Below are positions 1 to 7,391 of a stretch of DNA of 39,262 nucleotides, one piece after another. The stretch lies in the NCBI GenBank assembly GCA_013202495.1, contig JABMQQ010000208.1, positions 1-39,262 of the forward strand. The letters are read 5' to 3'. The DNA is from Fidelibacterota bacterium. Lineage in GTDB: Bacteria > Fidelibacterota > UBA8477 > JABMPR01. Within the stretch, counting starts at the first letter, position 1; each line of letters starts with the position of its first letter. The position numbers and the translations under genes are program-made. The notes beneath the pieces are model-generated. The model saw only the letters and a list, made by a program, of their open reading frames with translations, was not told where the DNA came from and did no database searches.

Positions 1-2
1 CT

Positions 3-1637
3 CAAGCCACTGTTGCTTATTTCAGTGCTGAAATCGGGATTTCTCCAAGTCTGCACACTTATTGTGGGGGACTTGGAATATTAGCGGGTGACCACATTAA
101 GTCAGCCGCAGATTTAGATGTAAACATGGTTGCTGTAACCCTGATGTACAAAGAGGGTTATTTCAAACAAAGAATGGATGAAGAAGGGAATCAGACTGAA
201 ATTTATCCTCGCTTTGAGCCAGATCCACTTCTGGAAAAACTGGATGGGACCATCACGCTACCACTTAGAGGTAGAGAAGTCTGCGTAGAGGTCTGGAAAT
301 ACACCTTTGTGGGAATAAATGGCACTCCCATAGATGTTCTTTTGCTCGATACTGATGTAGACTGCAACGAGGAAGATGATCGCAGGATTACTTTGAGACT
401 CTATGCCGGTGGTAAGGATCATCGCATCCTCCAGGAGGCAGTTCTGGGATTTGCCGGCATCCGCGCTCTTCGCAATCTTGGTTACAAAGATTTTTCGACC
501 TACCACATGAATGAAGGGCACTGTTCGTTTCTAACTCTGGAACTCCTAAAAGAATTCAACGGAGATGAAGAAGAAGTACGAAAACGCTGTCATTTCACTA
601 CTCACACACCTGTAGCAGCTGGTCACGATCACTTCGCTTCGGATAGAGTCACACGACTGATTGGTGATCTGTTGCCAAAGAATCTGAAGTTGCCTTCCAT
701 GGTACTTAATAGTCGGGTACATATGACTGAGCTGGGACTCTATTTCAGCCGCAGCGCCAATGGCGTTTCTGATCTCCATGGGGTGGTTGCCCGTGAACAG
801 TTCCCTGATTTTAAAATTGGCCATGTCACCAACGGTGTATTTCACAGATTTTGGGTCGGTAAAATATTTAGAGAAGTATTTGATCGGAATTTACCCGGTT
901 GGCGTCAGGATCCATCTCGTCTGCTGGAAATTGATTCGGTTCCTGATGAGGAACTACTTTTTGCCAAACGAGGTCAGAAGAAATTCCTCCTCGATTATGC
1001 AAATTCACAGTCTCAGAGAGCGCTGGCCAATAAGACATTGACCATTGGTTTTGCCAGAAGGGCAGCCGAATACAAACGCGCCCGACTGATTTTTCATGAT
1101 AAAGAAAGATTGGTGAAGCTGGCCAAGGGCAAGGTGCAATTTATCTTTGCTGGAAAAGCCCATCCCCGTGATGATCATGGCAAAGAAATTCTCAAAGAGA
1201 TCGTGCTCCAGGCCAAAGAGTTGTTAGGGGATGTGAAGATTGTTTTCCTCGAGAACTACAACATGTGGCTGGGAAATCTCATCACTGCTGGTGTTGATGT
1301 CTGGTTAAATACGCCACTCCGTCCCAATGAAGCTTCTGGCACCTCAGGCATGAAGGCCACACTTAATGGTGTCCCAAATCTGTCCATCCTGGATGGCTGG
1401 TGGGCTGAAGGTTGTGACGATGGCGTAAATGGCTGGGCCATTGGCGATGCAGATAATGCCAATGATGCTGCAGATGCCGATCACCTCTATCGCTTGTTGG
1501 AAGAAGAGGTTATTCCAACCTATTATGATGATGATCAGACGAAATGGCTTAGTATGGTGCGTGAATCCATTAAAACCGGAGTTCAATTTACCGGGACGCG
1601 TATGGTTCAGGATTATTTGAAGGAATATTATAAATAA
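3..1637 (+). CDS. glgP: Alpha-glucan (glycogen/maltodextrin) phosphorylase, 5'-truncated
   Basis: The reading frame is open from the first full codon of the window, so the gene starts upstream and the internal ATG at 126 is not its start. The product cleaves alpha-1,4-glucans with phosphate to give glucose-1-phosphate in the cytoplasm (GT35 family, PLP enzyme). The first residues read AYFSAEIGI, then YCGGLGILAGDH, a hallmark of the short bacterial phosphorylases of the Thermotoga AgpA type. Further on come a NEGH segment, FTTHTPVAAGHD, and near the C-terminus EASGTSGMKATLNG, whose Lys is the expected PLP-binding residue, followed by DGWW. The gene ends with TAA just before a hairpin terminator. 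Its right-hand neighbours are on the other strand, so it is not part of their operon. The family call is secure; the exact substrate (glycogen or maltodextrin) cannot be told from sequence. Confidence 0.93.
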   Translation, partial: QATVAYFSAEIGISPSLHTYCGGLGILAGDHIKSAADLDVNMVAVTLMYKEGYFKQRMDEEGNQTEIYPRFEPDPLLEKLDGTITLPLRGREVCVEVWKYTFVGINGTPIDVLLLDTDVDCNEEDDRRITLRLYAGGKDHRILQEAVLGFAGIRALRNLGYKDFSTYHMNEGHCSFLTLELLKEFNGDEEEVRKRCHFTTHTPVAAGHDHFASDRVTRLIGDLLPKNLKLPSMVLNSRVHMTELGLYFSRSANGVSDLHGVVAREQFPDFKIGHVTNGVFHRFWVGKIFREVFDRNLPGWRQDPSRLLEIDSVPDEELLFAKRGQKKFLLDYANSQSQRALANKTLTIGFARRAAEYKRARLIFHDKERLVKLAKGKVQFIFAGKAHPRDDHGKEILKEIVLQAKELLGDVKIVFLENYNMWLGNLITAGVDVWLNTPLRPNEASGTSGMKATLNGVPNLSILDGWWAEGCDDGVNGWAIGDADNANDAADADHLYRLLEEEVIPTYYDDDQTKWLSMVRESIKTGVQFTGTRMVQDYLKEYYK

Positions 1638-1657
1638 GTCCTGCAAGATATTGGATA

Positions 1658-1698
1658 AAAAAGAGGCTTTCTCAGAACCTGAGGTAGTCTCTTTTTTT
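1658..1698 (+). terminator. Intrinsic terminator of the phosphorylase gene
   Basis: About 20 bases after the stop codon, an A-rich stem AAAAGAGGCTTTCTCA pairs with TGAGGTAGTCTCTTTT (a few mismatches, short AGAACC-type loop) and runs into seven T residues. This is the normal layout of a Rho-independent terminator for the plus-strand gene. Confidence 0.75.
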
Positions 1699-1739
1699 AA
1701 CCACGGATTCACACTGATTTCCACAGATTTATGCAAAAT

Positions 1740-1960
1740 CCCATCTAGGGTGTAATTTCTGAGCCAAATCAACTCACTTGTGACTATTAAACGACTCTTT
1801 CCTGTTTCCCTGAATATCTTCGACCATAGTTTCATCAGAGTATAGGCAATAGGAACCAATCCAAACTCAATCTTCACTTTTTCAAGACCTAGGAGCAGGA
1901 AATACCTGGAGTGAAGATTTGATTTGACCGAACACTACCTCCATGATATATGTGAATAAC
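1740..1960 (-). pseudogene. Decayed IS1182-type transposase C-terminus
   Basis: Reading the minus strand from about 1960 gives MEVVFGQIKSS. A shift of frame then gives YFLLLGLEKVKIEFGL and VPIAYTLMKLW. The pattern VFGQIK, then FLLRGLEKVK, then EF.L.AIAHNL.KLW is the C-terminal signature of IS1182-family (DDE_Tnp_1-like) transposases. The piece lacks the rest of the enzyme, needs at least one frameshift and has no start codon, so it is a relic. No terminal inverted repeats of the former IS were found. It lies in the gap between the phosphorylase terminator and the ECF operon. Confidence 0.65.
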
Positions 1961-2168
1961 CGTATCCAGTTCCATATTGTCAATCAAATTGCTGATAGTC
2001 GAACCAGGTGGTTCTCTGATATCCATTCCTCCAGACTTGAGATAAGGAGTTGGGGCCGATTTTGTTCGTATGCTTTAAAACTAACTTTAAGGCATAATGG
2101 CTTATCCTATACAACTCTAGTATTAGCACCTTTATACCTTTATACCTCTATACCCCCTTACTTATAAC
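1961..2168. other. Intergenic stretch without a recognisable gene
   Basis: I see no credible coding region here. Near 2131-2160 the unit TATACC occurs three times with an 8-base period. This is probably incidental. Confidence 0.5.
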
Positions 2169-2207
2169 AAACAAAGAGGCCGCCCTTTTGCGACAGCCTC
2201 TTTGTTT
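2169..2207 (-). terminator. Terminator of the sigma/lipoprotein operon
   Basis: A perfect 12-base inverted repeat, AAACAAAGAGGC and GCCTCTTTGTTT, is separated by a 15-base loop. It lies about 20 bases beyond the last gene of the minus-strand operon. Its T-rich arm makes it usable on either strand. Confidence 0.75.
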
Positions 2208-2227
2208 ATGCTATGTAATTGGACGGG

Positions 2228-2665
2228 CTAATGACGTTTGCTCATCTTCTCAAAATTGGCAGCCAATTTATCTCGCTGTGAGTCATCAAGACTGGCATGA
2301 AATTCAGCATAATCTGAGACCATGGCCTTGCGAAAGGTGCTAAATTCGGTTTCAATTTCATCGAATTGCATGTTTAATGCTTCCACATCCAGGTGAGCTG
2401 TACTGAGATTATTACTCAGTGAACTGCTTAATTCTGTGTGATTTGCCTGCATACCGTCTTTGAAGTTTGAAGCATTCTCAAGGACGACCTGAAGTTTTCC
2501 CTGTTGCATCTCGTTCAAATCAAGTTTCTTAGTAATTCGTTTCATCATTTTGGCTTGATCCATGTGATGGGGGCCTTGATGGGCGCCACATGCCACAATA
2601 CCGAGGATGAGTGCTAAAACAAGTAGACCCAGTCCCATTCTTTTATTCAGTTTCACTTTTTCCAT
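2228..2665 (-). CDS. Spy/CpxP-like periplasmic lipoprotein
   Basis: A 145-residue protein with an N-terminal hydrophobic signal (residues 9-25) that ends in the lipobox-like GIVAC, so Cys26 is the likely lipidation site. The mature part is helical and His/Met-rich near its start (HQGPHHMDQAKMM). It carries two LTxxQ-like motifs: LDLNEMQQGKL at about 48-58 and LDDSQRDKLAANFEKM near the end. That places it with the Spy/CpxP/ZraP family of small envelope chaperones and stress or metal sensors. It is the last gene of an operon with a membrane protein and an ECF sigma factor, which suggests it is a target or modulator of that envelope-stress regulon. The start is followed directly by a basic n-region, and the next gene upstream ends only 4 bases away. 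Confidence 0.75.
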   Translation of the reverse strand: MEKVKLNKRMGLGLLVLALILGIVACGAHQGPHHMDQAKMMKRITKKLDLNEMQQGKLQVVLENASNFKDGMQANHTELSSSLSNNLSTAHLDVEALNMQFDEIETEFSTFRKAMVSDYAEFHASLDDSQRDKLAANFEKMSKRH

Positions 2666-2669
2666 ATCC

Positions 2670-3008
2670 TTATTCCTTTTCTAATTCTGCAGATTCTGCA
2701 GATTCTGAAGGTGCTGCTTTGTCTGCATGCACTTCATGATTTTGTTTAAATTCAATTTTCTCTCTCAGGTGAGATTTCCAGGGACCGTGGTGACGGTTTT
2801 TGTGATGACGGCCACCGCAGCCACTTGAAAACAATATTTTAGAGAGAAGGATGAGACCCAGTGCTTGCCAGTATGATATTATGGGACCACTGAACAGGGT
2901 GGGTATCAACCAGTTCCATAGTGTCATAGTAACGGCCGGAAATACAATGATTGCGCCGATAACAAAGATGGCGATTCCTACAATTTTTCCTATTGATGGT
3001 TTATGCAT
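2670..3008 (-). CDS. Small two-helix membrane protein of the ECF sigma operon
   Basis: A 112-residue protein with two hydrophobic segments (about 10-30 and 45-62). The segment ISYWQALGLILLSKILF is typical of small membrane proteins encoded next to sigma factors and Spy-like genes. A His/Lys/Arg-rich stretch follows (GGRHHKNRHHGPW), then an acidic tail (SESAESAELEKE). It sits between the ECF sigma factor and the Spy-like lipoprotein on the same strand with gaps of 17 and 4 bases. It has no clear anti-sigma zinc motif, so an anti-sigma role is only a guess from position. Confidence 0.65.
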   Translation of the reverse strand: MHKPSIGKIVGIAIFVIGAIIVFPAVTMTLWNWLIPTLFSGPIISYWQALGLILLSKILFSSGCGGRHHKNRHHGPWKSHLREKIEFKQNHEVHADKAAPSESAESAELEKE

Positions 3009-3025
3009 GAAAAATTCCTTTCCGA

Positions 3026-3607
3026 TTATACAATTAAAGCTTTTAGTTTTTTGCGCAAAGCCAACACAGCGTACCGCTTTCTGGAGAGTAGCGTGTTTTG
3101 TGAATCTCCAGTGAGTTCAGCAATGTCTTTGAAACTCAGACCCTCAATTTCATGCCATATAAATACTTCCCGCTGCAGTTCGGGTAGTTCTTCAATGGCT
3201 GCTTCAAGTTGTTCCTGAAGCTGAGAATTTTCGAGGAGAGAAGCACTATGTAGCTCTGGATCATGAAGCAGGTTCTCTAAAAACTGCCCTTCTTCAATAT
3301 CACTAGCTTGAACTACGTTGTGGCTACCTTCAAGGGTTCTGGCACGACTACGATAAAAATCACTTACCCTATTCCTGGCAGTTTTATACAACCAGGCTGA
3401 GGTGGCTTCCAGGGAACGGAGCTCATCAAAAGCACCTATAAATTGATGGAAGACATCCTGAACGATATCCTCAGCATCTTCATACCGAGGCACCATGCCA
3501 GTGACTGAATTGAGCAGCCAATCGCGGGCTTCAAGAACAATCGTGCCCTTTCGAAGTGCATTTTTCTGAGGGGATGTTTCAGCTAATTGTGATCTTTTAC
3601 TTTGCAT
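3026..3607 (-). CDS. ECF-type RNA polymerase sigma factor
   Basis: A 193-residue sigma-70 family protein of extracytoplasmic-function size. Region 2 is visible as YEDAEDIVQDVFHQF followed by ATSAWLYKTARNRVSDFYR. Region 4 follows as AAIEELPELQREVFIWHEIEGLSFKDIAELTG, then the recognition helix (NTLLSRKRYAVLALRKKL). It is first in a three-gene minus-strand operon with the membrane protein and the Spy-like lipoprotein, so it probably directs an envelope-stress response that includes its own operon. An AGGTGA sequence just before the ATG acts as the ribosome site. A GGAAC-type -35 lies upstream, but I found no matching ECF -10 at the usual distance, so autoregulation is unproven. Confidence 0.9.
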   Translation of the reverse strand: MQSKRSQLAETSPQKNALRKGTIVLEARDWLLNSVTGMVPRYEDAEDIVQDVFHQFIGAFDELRSLEATSAWLYKTARNRVSDFYRSRARTLEGSHNVVQASDIEEGQFLENLLHDPELHSASLLENSQLQEQLEAAIEELPELQREVFIWHEIEGLSFKDIAELTGDSQNTLLSRKRYAVLALRKKLKALIV

Positions 3608-3663
3608 GTCACCTATATAGACGTTGAATCATGAGAAATATTGTATACTATTTTCGTTCCATA

Positions 3664-3692
3664 CAAAAAGGCGAGGATTCGAATCCTCGCCT
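3664..3692 (-). terminator. Terminator of the TonB receptor operon
   Basis: A perfect 24-base palindrome (AGGCGAGGATTC and its complement, 3669-3692) is followed on the minus strand by five T residues. It lies about 35 bases beyond the receptor stop codon. Confidence 0.8.
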
Positions 3693-3727
3693 GGAAGATT
3701 GATAACACATGTTAAAATTGATATGGA

Positions 3728-6184
3728 CTAAAATTCCAGCGTGATCCCACCAATTGGAAAAGTCTTGAACTGAAGTGCGATATCCTTGGTGCCATCTTCA
3801 TTGTAAACATAATCCCATGGATTATCTCGATTGAAGACATTCATGATATCCCAGAAGGCAACCAGGTTCAGCTTTTCGAAGTAGAAGCGCTGGAGCAGCA
3901 TGATATCAAAGCGATAGTACTCGTCCATGCGCTTGGTATTCCAGTCATCAGAGCTATTGGTGTACCATTTCCTGTAGTTGTGATTATATGTTTTGGGTGT
4001 GTAAGGCTTGCCACCAGCATAGCGTAATCTAAAGCTGATCTCAAATTCGTCAGCAGGGGCCAGAGGCAACCATGATGTTACTGATGCAAACGTCGTTTCC
4101 TTATACCTGTTATACCAGTCATAATCCATATAGCGAATTTTATACCCGCCAACCAGGCTTACCACATCACGGTAGTCATAATCCCAGGGATAATAGACGG
4201 TCTCCAATTTTCGAGGATCAATACCTTCTGACACCGAATGGCTATAGCTGAAAGTACTGTACCAATTTTTTGAAAACTTCTTCTGAATAAAAAACTCGAT
4301 CCCTTCAGATCGACCGGCGCCGATGTTACGGAAGTCTCCCAGACTATCTGCCCCATTTCGATCCACAAGAAACTCTTCCATAGGCATATCCTTGAATTCT
4401 TTTTGATAATATTCCAGGGTTATACGGGTATCCTCGAAGGGAAGGTACTCTATTCCCAGAGCTACTTGATCGGCATGATAGAAGTCCAGGGCTTTGGTAT
4501 CTTCACCACCGAAGATTAGCATGGCGTTAAACGGTGCCTGGTAATAGCGACCCGCAGCCAGGTTTGCCTTGATATTGTGGGCGATTTGATAATTGAGGTT
4601 CAGCCGGGGAGACAGATTTGACTTTTCAATATAAGCATTGTATTCCAGGCGGGCTCCCAGTGTGAGCTCCAACCGTGCAGTGGGATTGTACTTCACCTGT
4701 CCATAAACACCGACACTATTATAGATCTGCTTATAGGTTGTATCTTTTCCAGAATAAGTAGCGATGGTATCAAAGGGCAAGATGACTGCTGTTGTATCTC
4801 CGAAGAATTGATTGTAAAAAATATCCCTTGAGACCGGTAGGGCTGGAGATAATGAATCCGCAGCGTAGCCATAGAGAATTAATTCATCACTAAAGGACAT
4901 CATATCCCAGGTATTGGGTGCTATCTTCAATTTTAGCCCCAAACTTCCCTCAATTTTCTTGGTGAATTTGTGCACGACATCAGCTTTTATGATGGTTTCC
5001 TGCTCAACAGTGATCCCCTCATAGAACGTGTCATGACTCTCTTCCTCAGTCGAACGAAAGGCATCGATATTGATGGTGACATAATTTTGGCCAATGGAAG
5101 CCAGCAGATAGCCCCGGCGGGAGTAAAGGTTCTTATAAGTCAAACCCAGGGTGTGCTGCTGACTGCTGTAATCGACGTTTTCAGCACCGCGGTTCTGGGG
5201 ACTGTCCTCTCCCACAATATTGATGGCATCAATTCCACCAAGATAATTAAGACTCAACTTTTCTTTGGGGCTCAGATCATATACTAATTTGCTCTGAAAG
5301 GTCCAGTAAGTGGGAATTGCCTGTAGTCCACTCTGCTGGATGACAAAATCCAGGAAAGAGCGTTTAATAGAGAATAGATACGAACTTTTTGGGGTCACTG
5401 GTCCTTCAAAGCTGGCTCCAAATCCAGCCATATCAAAACTAACCTTTGATTCATGACTTTCCCGACTGCCCTCCCTCACTGTCACATCCATGACTGAAGA
5501 AAGTTTATCTCCATAGCGAGCAGGGAAAGACCCTGCGAAGAAATCAATTCTTTCAATAAAATCAGTACTCACCATGGTGACAGGTCCACCGCCTGCTCCC
5601 TGCTCGGGGTAATGTACTGGATAGGGGACATCGAGATGATCCATTACAAAGAGATTTTCACCTGGCGCACCACCACGCACAATGATCTCATTGGTCTGAT
5701 CAGCTCCTGAAACAACTGAGGGGAGTGATTGCATCATACTGAGAATATCATAGGCACCCACAGGGTCTGAGCGGATCTCTTCGAAATCAACACTCCTGAC
5801 GCTGGTGGCGGCGTCCTTGACTTTTTCAAAGTAGCCTGCTGTAACCACAATGTCTGAACCTGTGAGCACAGTTGGCTCCAGCGCTACATTTACTACACCG
5901 GGGCGGTTGGCCAAGGAATGCACATTGGCCCTTGCCTGTGATTTGTATCCAATCATATGCACCCGTATGGAATAACTGCCCACAGGTACGTTTCTGATAT
6001 CAAATCGTCCATTCATGTCGGTGGCTGCACCCAAATTGGTACCATCGAGGATTACATTTGCCCCAGGGAGTGGATGCTTGGTATCTCGATCTGTGATGGT
6101 TCCGGTTAGGGTACCAGAAGGCGCATTTGCCATGAGTGTAAGGGCACTTAGCCCAGTCAATATTAGAAGGATTATCTTTTTCAT
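3728..6184 (-). CDS. TonB-dependent outer-membrane receptor with carboxypeptidase-regulatory-like domain
   Basis: An 818-residue outer-membrane receptor. Residues 1-20 form a signal peptide (MKKIILLILTGLSALTLMA). About 24-108 is a carboxypeptidase-D regulatory-like beta sandwich (GTLTGTITDRDTKHPLPGAN), which is common in FCB-group receptors. The plug follows at about 115-235, with ILSMMQSLPSVV and IIVRGGAPGENLFVMD. The remainder is the barrel, ending in Phe (GGITLEF) as expected for the assembly machinery. Such receptors import large or scarce ligands using ExbBD-TonB energy; the ligand here is unknown. It is the last gene of an operon. The regulator upstream ends 1 base before its ATG, which implies translational coupling and control by that regulator. 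Confidence 0.92.
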   Translation of the reverse strand: MKKIILLILTGLSALTLMANAPSGTLTGTITDRDTKHPLPGANVILDGTNLGAATDMNGRFDIRNVPVGSYSIRVHMIGYKSQARANVHSLANRPGVVNVALEPTVLTGSDIVVTAGYFEKVKDAATSVRSVDFEEIRSDPVGAYDILSMMQSLPSVVSGADQTNEIIVRGGAPGENLFVMDHLDVPYPVHYPEQGAGGGPVTMVSTDFIERIDFFAGSFPARYGDKLSSVMDVTVREGSRESHESKVSFDMAGFGASFEGPVTPKSSYLFSIKRSFLDFVIQQSGLQAIPTYWTFQSKLVYDLSPKEKLSLNYLGGIDAINIVGEDSPQNRGAENVDYSSQQHTLGLTYKNLYSRRGYLLASIGQNYVTINIDAFRSTEEESHDTFYEGITVEQETIIKADVVHKFTKKIEGSLGLKLKIAPNTWDMMSFSDELILYGYAADSLSPALPVSRDIFYNQFFGDTTAVILPFDTIATYSGKDTTYKQIYNSVGVYGQVKYNPTARLELTLGARLEYNAYIEKSNLSPRLNLNYQIAHNIKANLAAGRYYQAPFNAMLIFGGEDTKALDFYHADQVALGIEYLPFEDTRITLEYYQKEFKDMPMEEFLVDRNGADSLGDFRNIGAGRSEGIEFFIQKKFSKNWYSTFSYSHSVSEGIDPRKLETVYYPWDYDYRDVVSLVGGYKIRYMDYDWYNRYKETTFASVTSWLPLAPADEFEISFRLRYAGGKPYTPKTYNHNYRKWYTNSSDDWNTKRMDEYYRFDIMLLQRFYFEKLNLVAFWDIMNVFNRDNPWDYVYNEDGTKDIALQFKTFPIGGITLEF

Positions 6185-6185
6185 T

Positions 6186-6497
6186 TTAGTCCTCTGTTCC
6201 TTTTAGCGGCAGCATGTTCTCCAAATAGTGGATATATGCTTTTAGAGCTGTTTTACCTGATGCTGTGAGATTGTAGATGCTCATGGGTTTACGGTCAATA
6301 AAGGATTTCTCAACGTCAAGATATCCAGCATCTTCCAGTTTGCGCATATGCACACTGAGATTTCCATCCGTGGCCCCGACCTTCTCCTTAATGAGGGTGA
6401 AAGTAGCAGGACCCATGGCAGCCAGAGCTGCCATGACGGCTAGTCGAATTCTTGAGTGAATCAGGTCATCGATCTGTTGATAGTCAAAATCGGTCAT
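6186..6497 (-). CDS. Winged-helix transcriptional regulator (ArsR/MarR-like, HTH_34 type)
   Basis: A 103-residue DNA-binding protein that fits a single winged helix. The core reads IRLAVMAALAAMGPATFTLIKEKVGATDGNLSVHMRKLEDAGYL, followed by a wing (VEKSFIDRKPMSIYNLTASG) and a C-terminal dimerisation helix. It has no metal-binding Cys motif. It lies between a membrane protein and a TonB-dependent receptor, 2 bases after the former and 1 base before the latter, so all three are one transcription unit. Membrane-protein and small-regulator pairs of this kind are common in this phylum and usually autoregulate. The palindrome AAAGTACTTT just upstream of the operon is a candidate operator. Confidence 0.8.
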   Translation of the reverse strand: MTDFDYQQIDDLIHSRIRLAVMAALAAMGPATFTLIKEKVGATDGNLSVHMRKLEDAGYLDVEKSFIDRKPMSIYNLTASGKTALKAYIHYLENMLPLKGTED

Positions 6498-6499
6498 AC

Positions 6500-7105
6500 C
6501 TATTCCTCAGAAAAATGAGATTTCCATTGTCTGTTAAAGATGATTCCAGGTACGATTTGCAAACCTATCATCATGAGGATCATGAGAGTGATGGCAATGG
6601 GTCCCTCAATAAAGAATAGGATGATAGAACCGCCCCACCAGGCGAAACCCAAATTCCGAACCCATATTTTGCCGGTGATGACACCCTGGAGAAAGTAGGC
6701 TGTTCCGAGAACTGTATACATTACGGCTGACATGTAGTCTAAATTTATCGCTCCGCTGGCGCCACCTACAAAGCCCAGGATGGTCATTGACAGCAACACT
6801 GCGATCCAGATAGAACCGATAACCTTTCTGATGAGGGGATTGCCGATACTATGCTTTTCCCGTTTTCTATCATAGCTCATCATATATATCCACCCAACAC
6901 TGGCGATGAATACATAGACCCATCCCACGTATTGTGGTAATTGGAGTTGGTCCAGAATAAAAGAAAACAGTCCAGCCAGCAGGATCAGAATGCCCCAGAC
7001 GATGAATCCCATCCCATTGTCAGCCAATACTTTCTGGCTATCATCCATAATTGTTTTAATAAAATCGAGTTGTGCTTGTGGGTCCGGTGTATTCTCGTTG
7101 TTCAT
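6500..7105 (-). CDS. Multi-pass inner-membrane protein of unknown function
   Basis: About 201 residues with five or six hydrophobic segments (for example GMGFIVWGILILLAGLFSFIL and YVGWVYVFIASVGWIYMM) and a short polar N-terminus. An ATG also occurs at 7118-7120, but the one at 7103-7105 has a GAGGA sequence five to six bases before it and is the better start. It is the first gene of the operon with the winged-helix regulator and TonB receptor. Membrane proteins of this size next to ArsR/PadR-like regulators are frequent and uncharacterised. I cannot assign a function. Confidence 0.7.
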   Translation of the reverse strand: MNNENTPDPQAQLDFIKTIMDDSQKVLADNGMGFIVWGILILLAGLFSFILDQLQLPQYVGWVYVFIASVGWIYMMSYDRKREKHSIGNPLIRKVIGSIWIAVLLSMTILGFVGGASGAINLDYMSAVMYTVLGTAYFLQGVITGKIWVRNLGFAWWGGSIILFFIEGPIAITLMILMMIGLQIVPGIIFNRQWKSHFSEE

Positions 7106-7120
7106 ACAATCCTCATTCAT

Positions 7121-7158
7121 TGATAAAGTACTTTAAAAAACAAAGTAACTTAAAATGA
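7121..7158 (-). promoter_or_regulatory. Candidate operator of the regulator/receptor operon
   Basis: Immediately upstream of the minus-strand operon are the 10-base palindrome AAAGTACTTT (7125-7134) and a related CAAAGTAACTTAA half-repeat 17 bases further on. The position suits autoregulation by the winged-helix protein. This is inference from symmetry and position only. Confidence 0.35.
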
Positions 7159-7194
7159 ATTTGCCCCATACCAATAATTTTATTAGTAGCTCTA

Positions 7195-7335
7195 GATATC
7201 AACGCCAACTTTAAATGAAGAAAGTTACAGCTTTAAATGAAACGTTTGATATCAACGCTATTATATTTGCTCTGCCAGTTTATCGACTGGCCAGATTTAA
7301 ACGGCTTTTAAACAGTCATTAATTGATAATTAATG
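7195..7335. repeat. Left-end repeat region of the putative transposon
   Basis: This 3' flank of the cargo operon holds several structures. GATATCAACGC occurs directly repeated at 7195 and 7248. CTTTAAATGAAG at 7209 has a near copy at 7231, 22 bases away. An imperfect hairpin (TCTGCCAGT with ACTGGCCAGA) lies near 7271-7295. TTTAAACGG and TTTAAACAG lie at about 7297-7315. A perfect inverted repeat, CATTAATT with AATTAATG, occupies 7317-7335. The CTTTAAATGAAG pair recurs inverted near 37.38 kb. Transposase binding sites are the simplest reading. Confidence 0.5.
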
Positions 7336-7391
7336 GACCCATTTATATTCAAGTATCAGCACAATTAAGGAACAATTATTTCCAAGTTCAA

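Noticed and set aside
126-131. ATG at 126 as start of the phosphorylase
   Set aside because: The conserved AYFSAEIGI and YCGGLGILAGDH segments lie upstream in the same frame, so the gene begins before the window.
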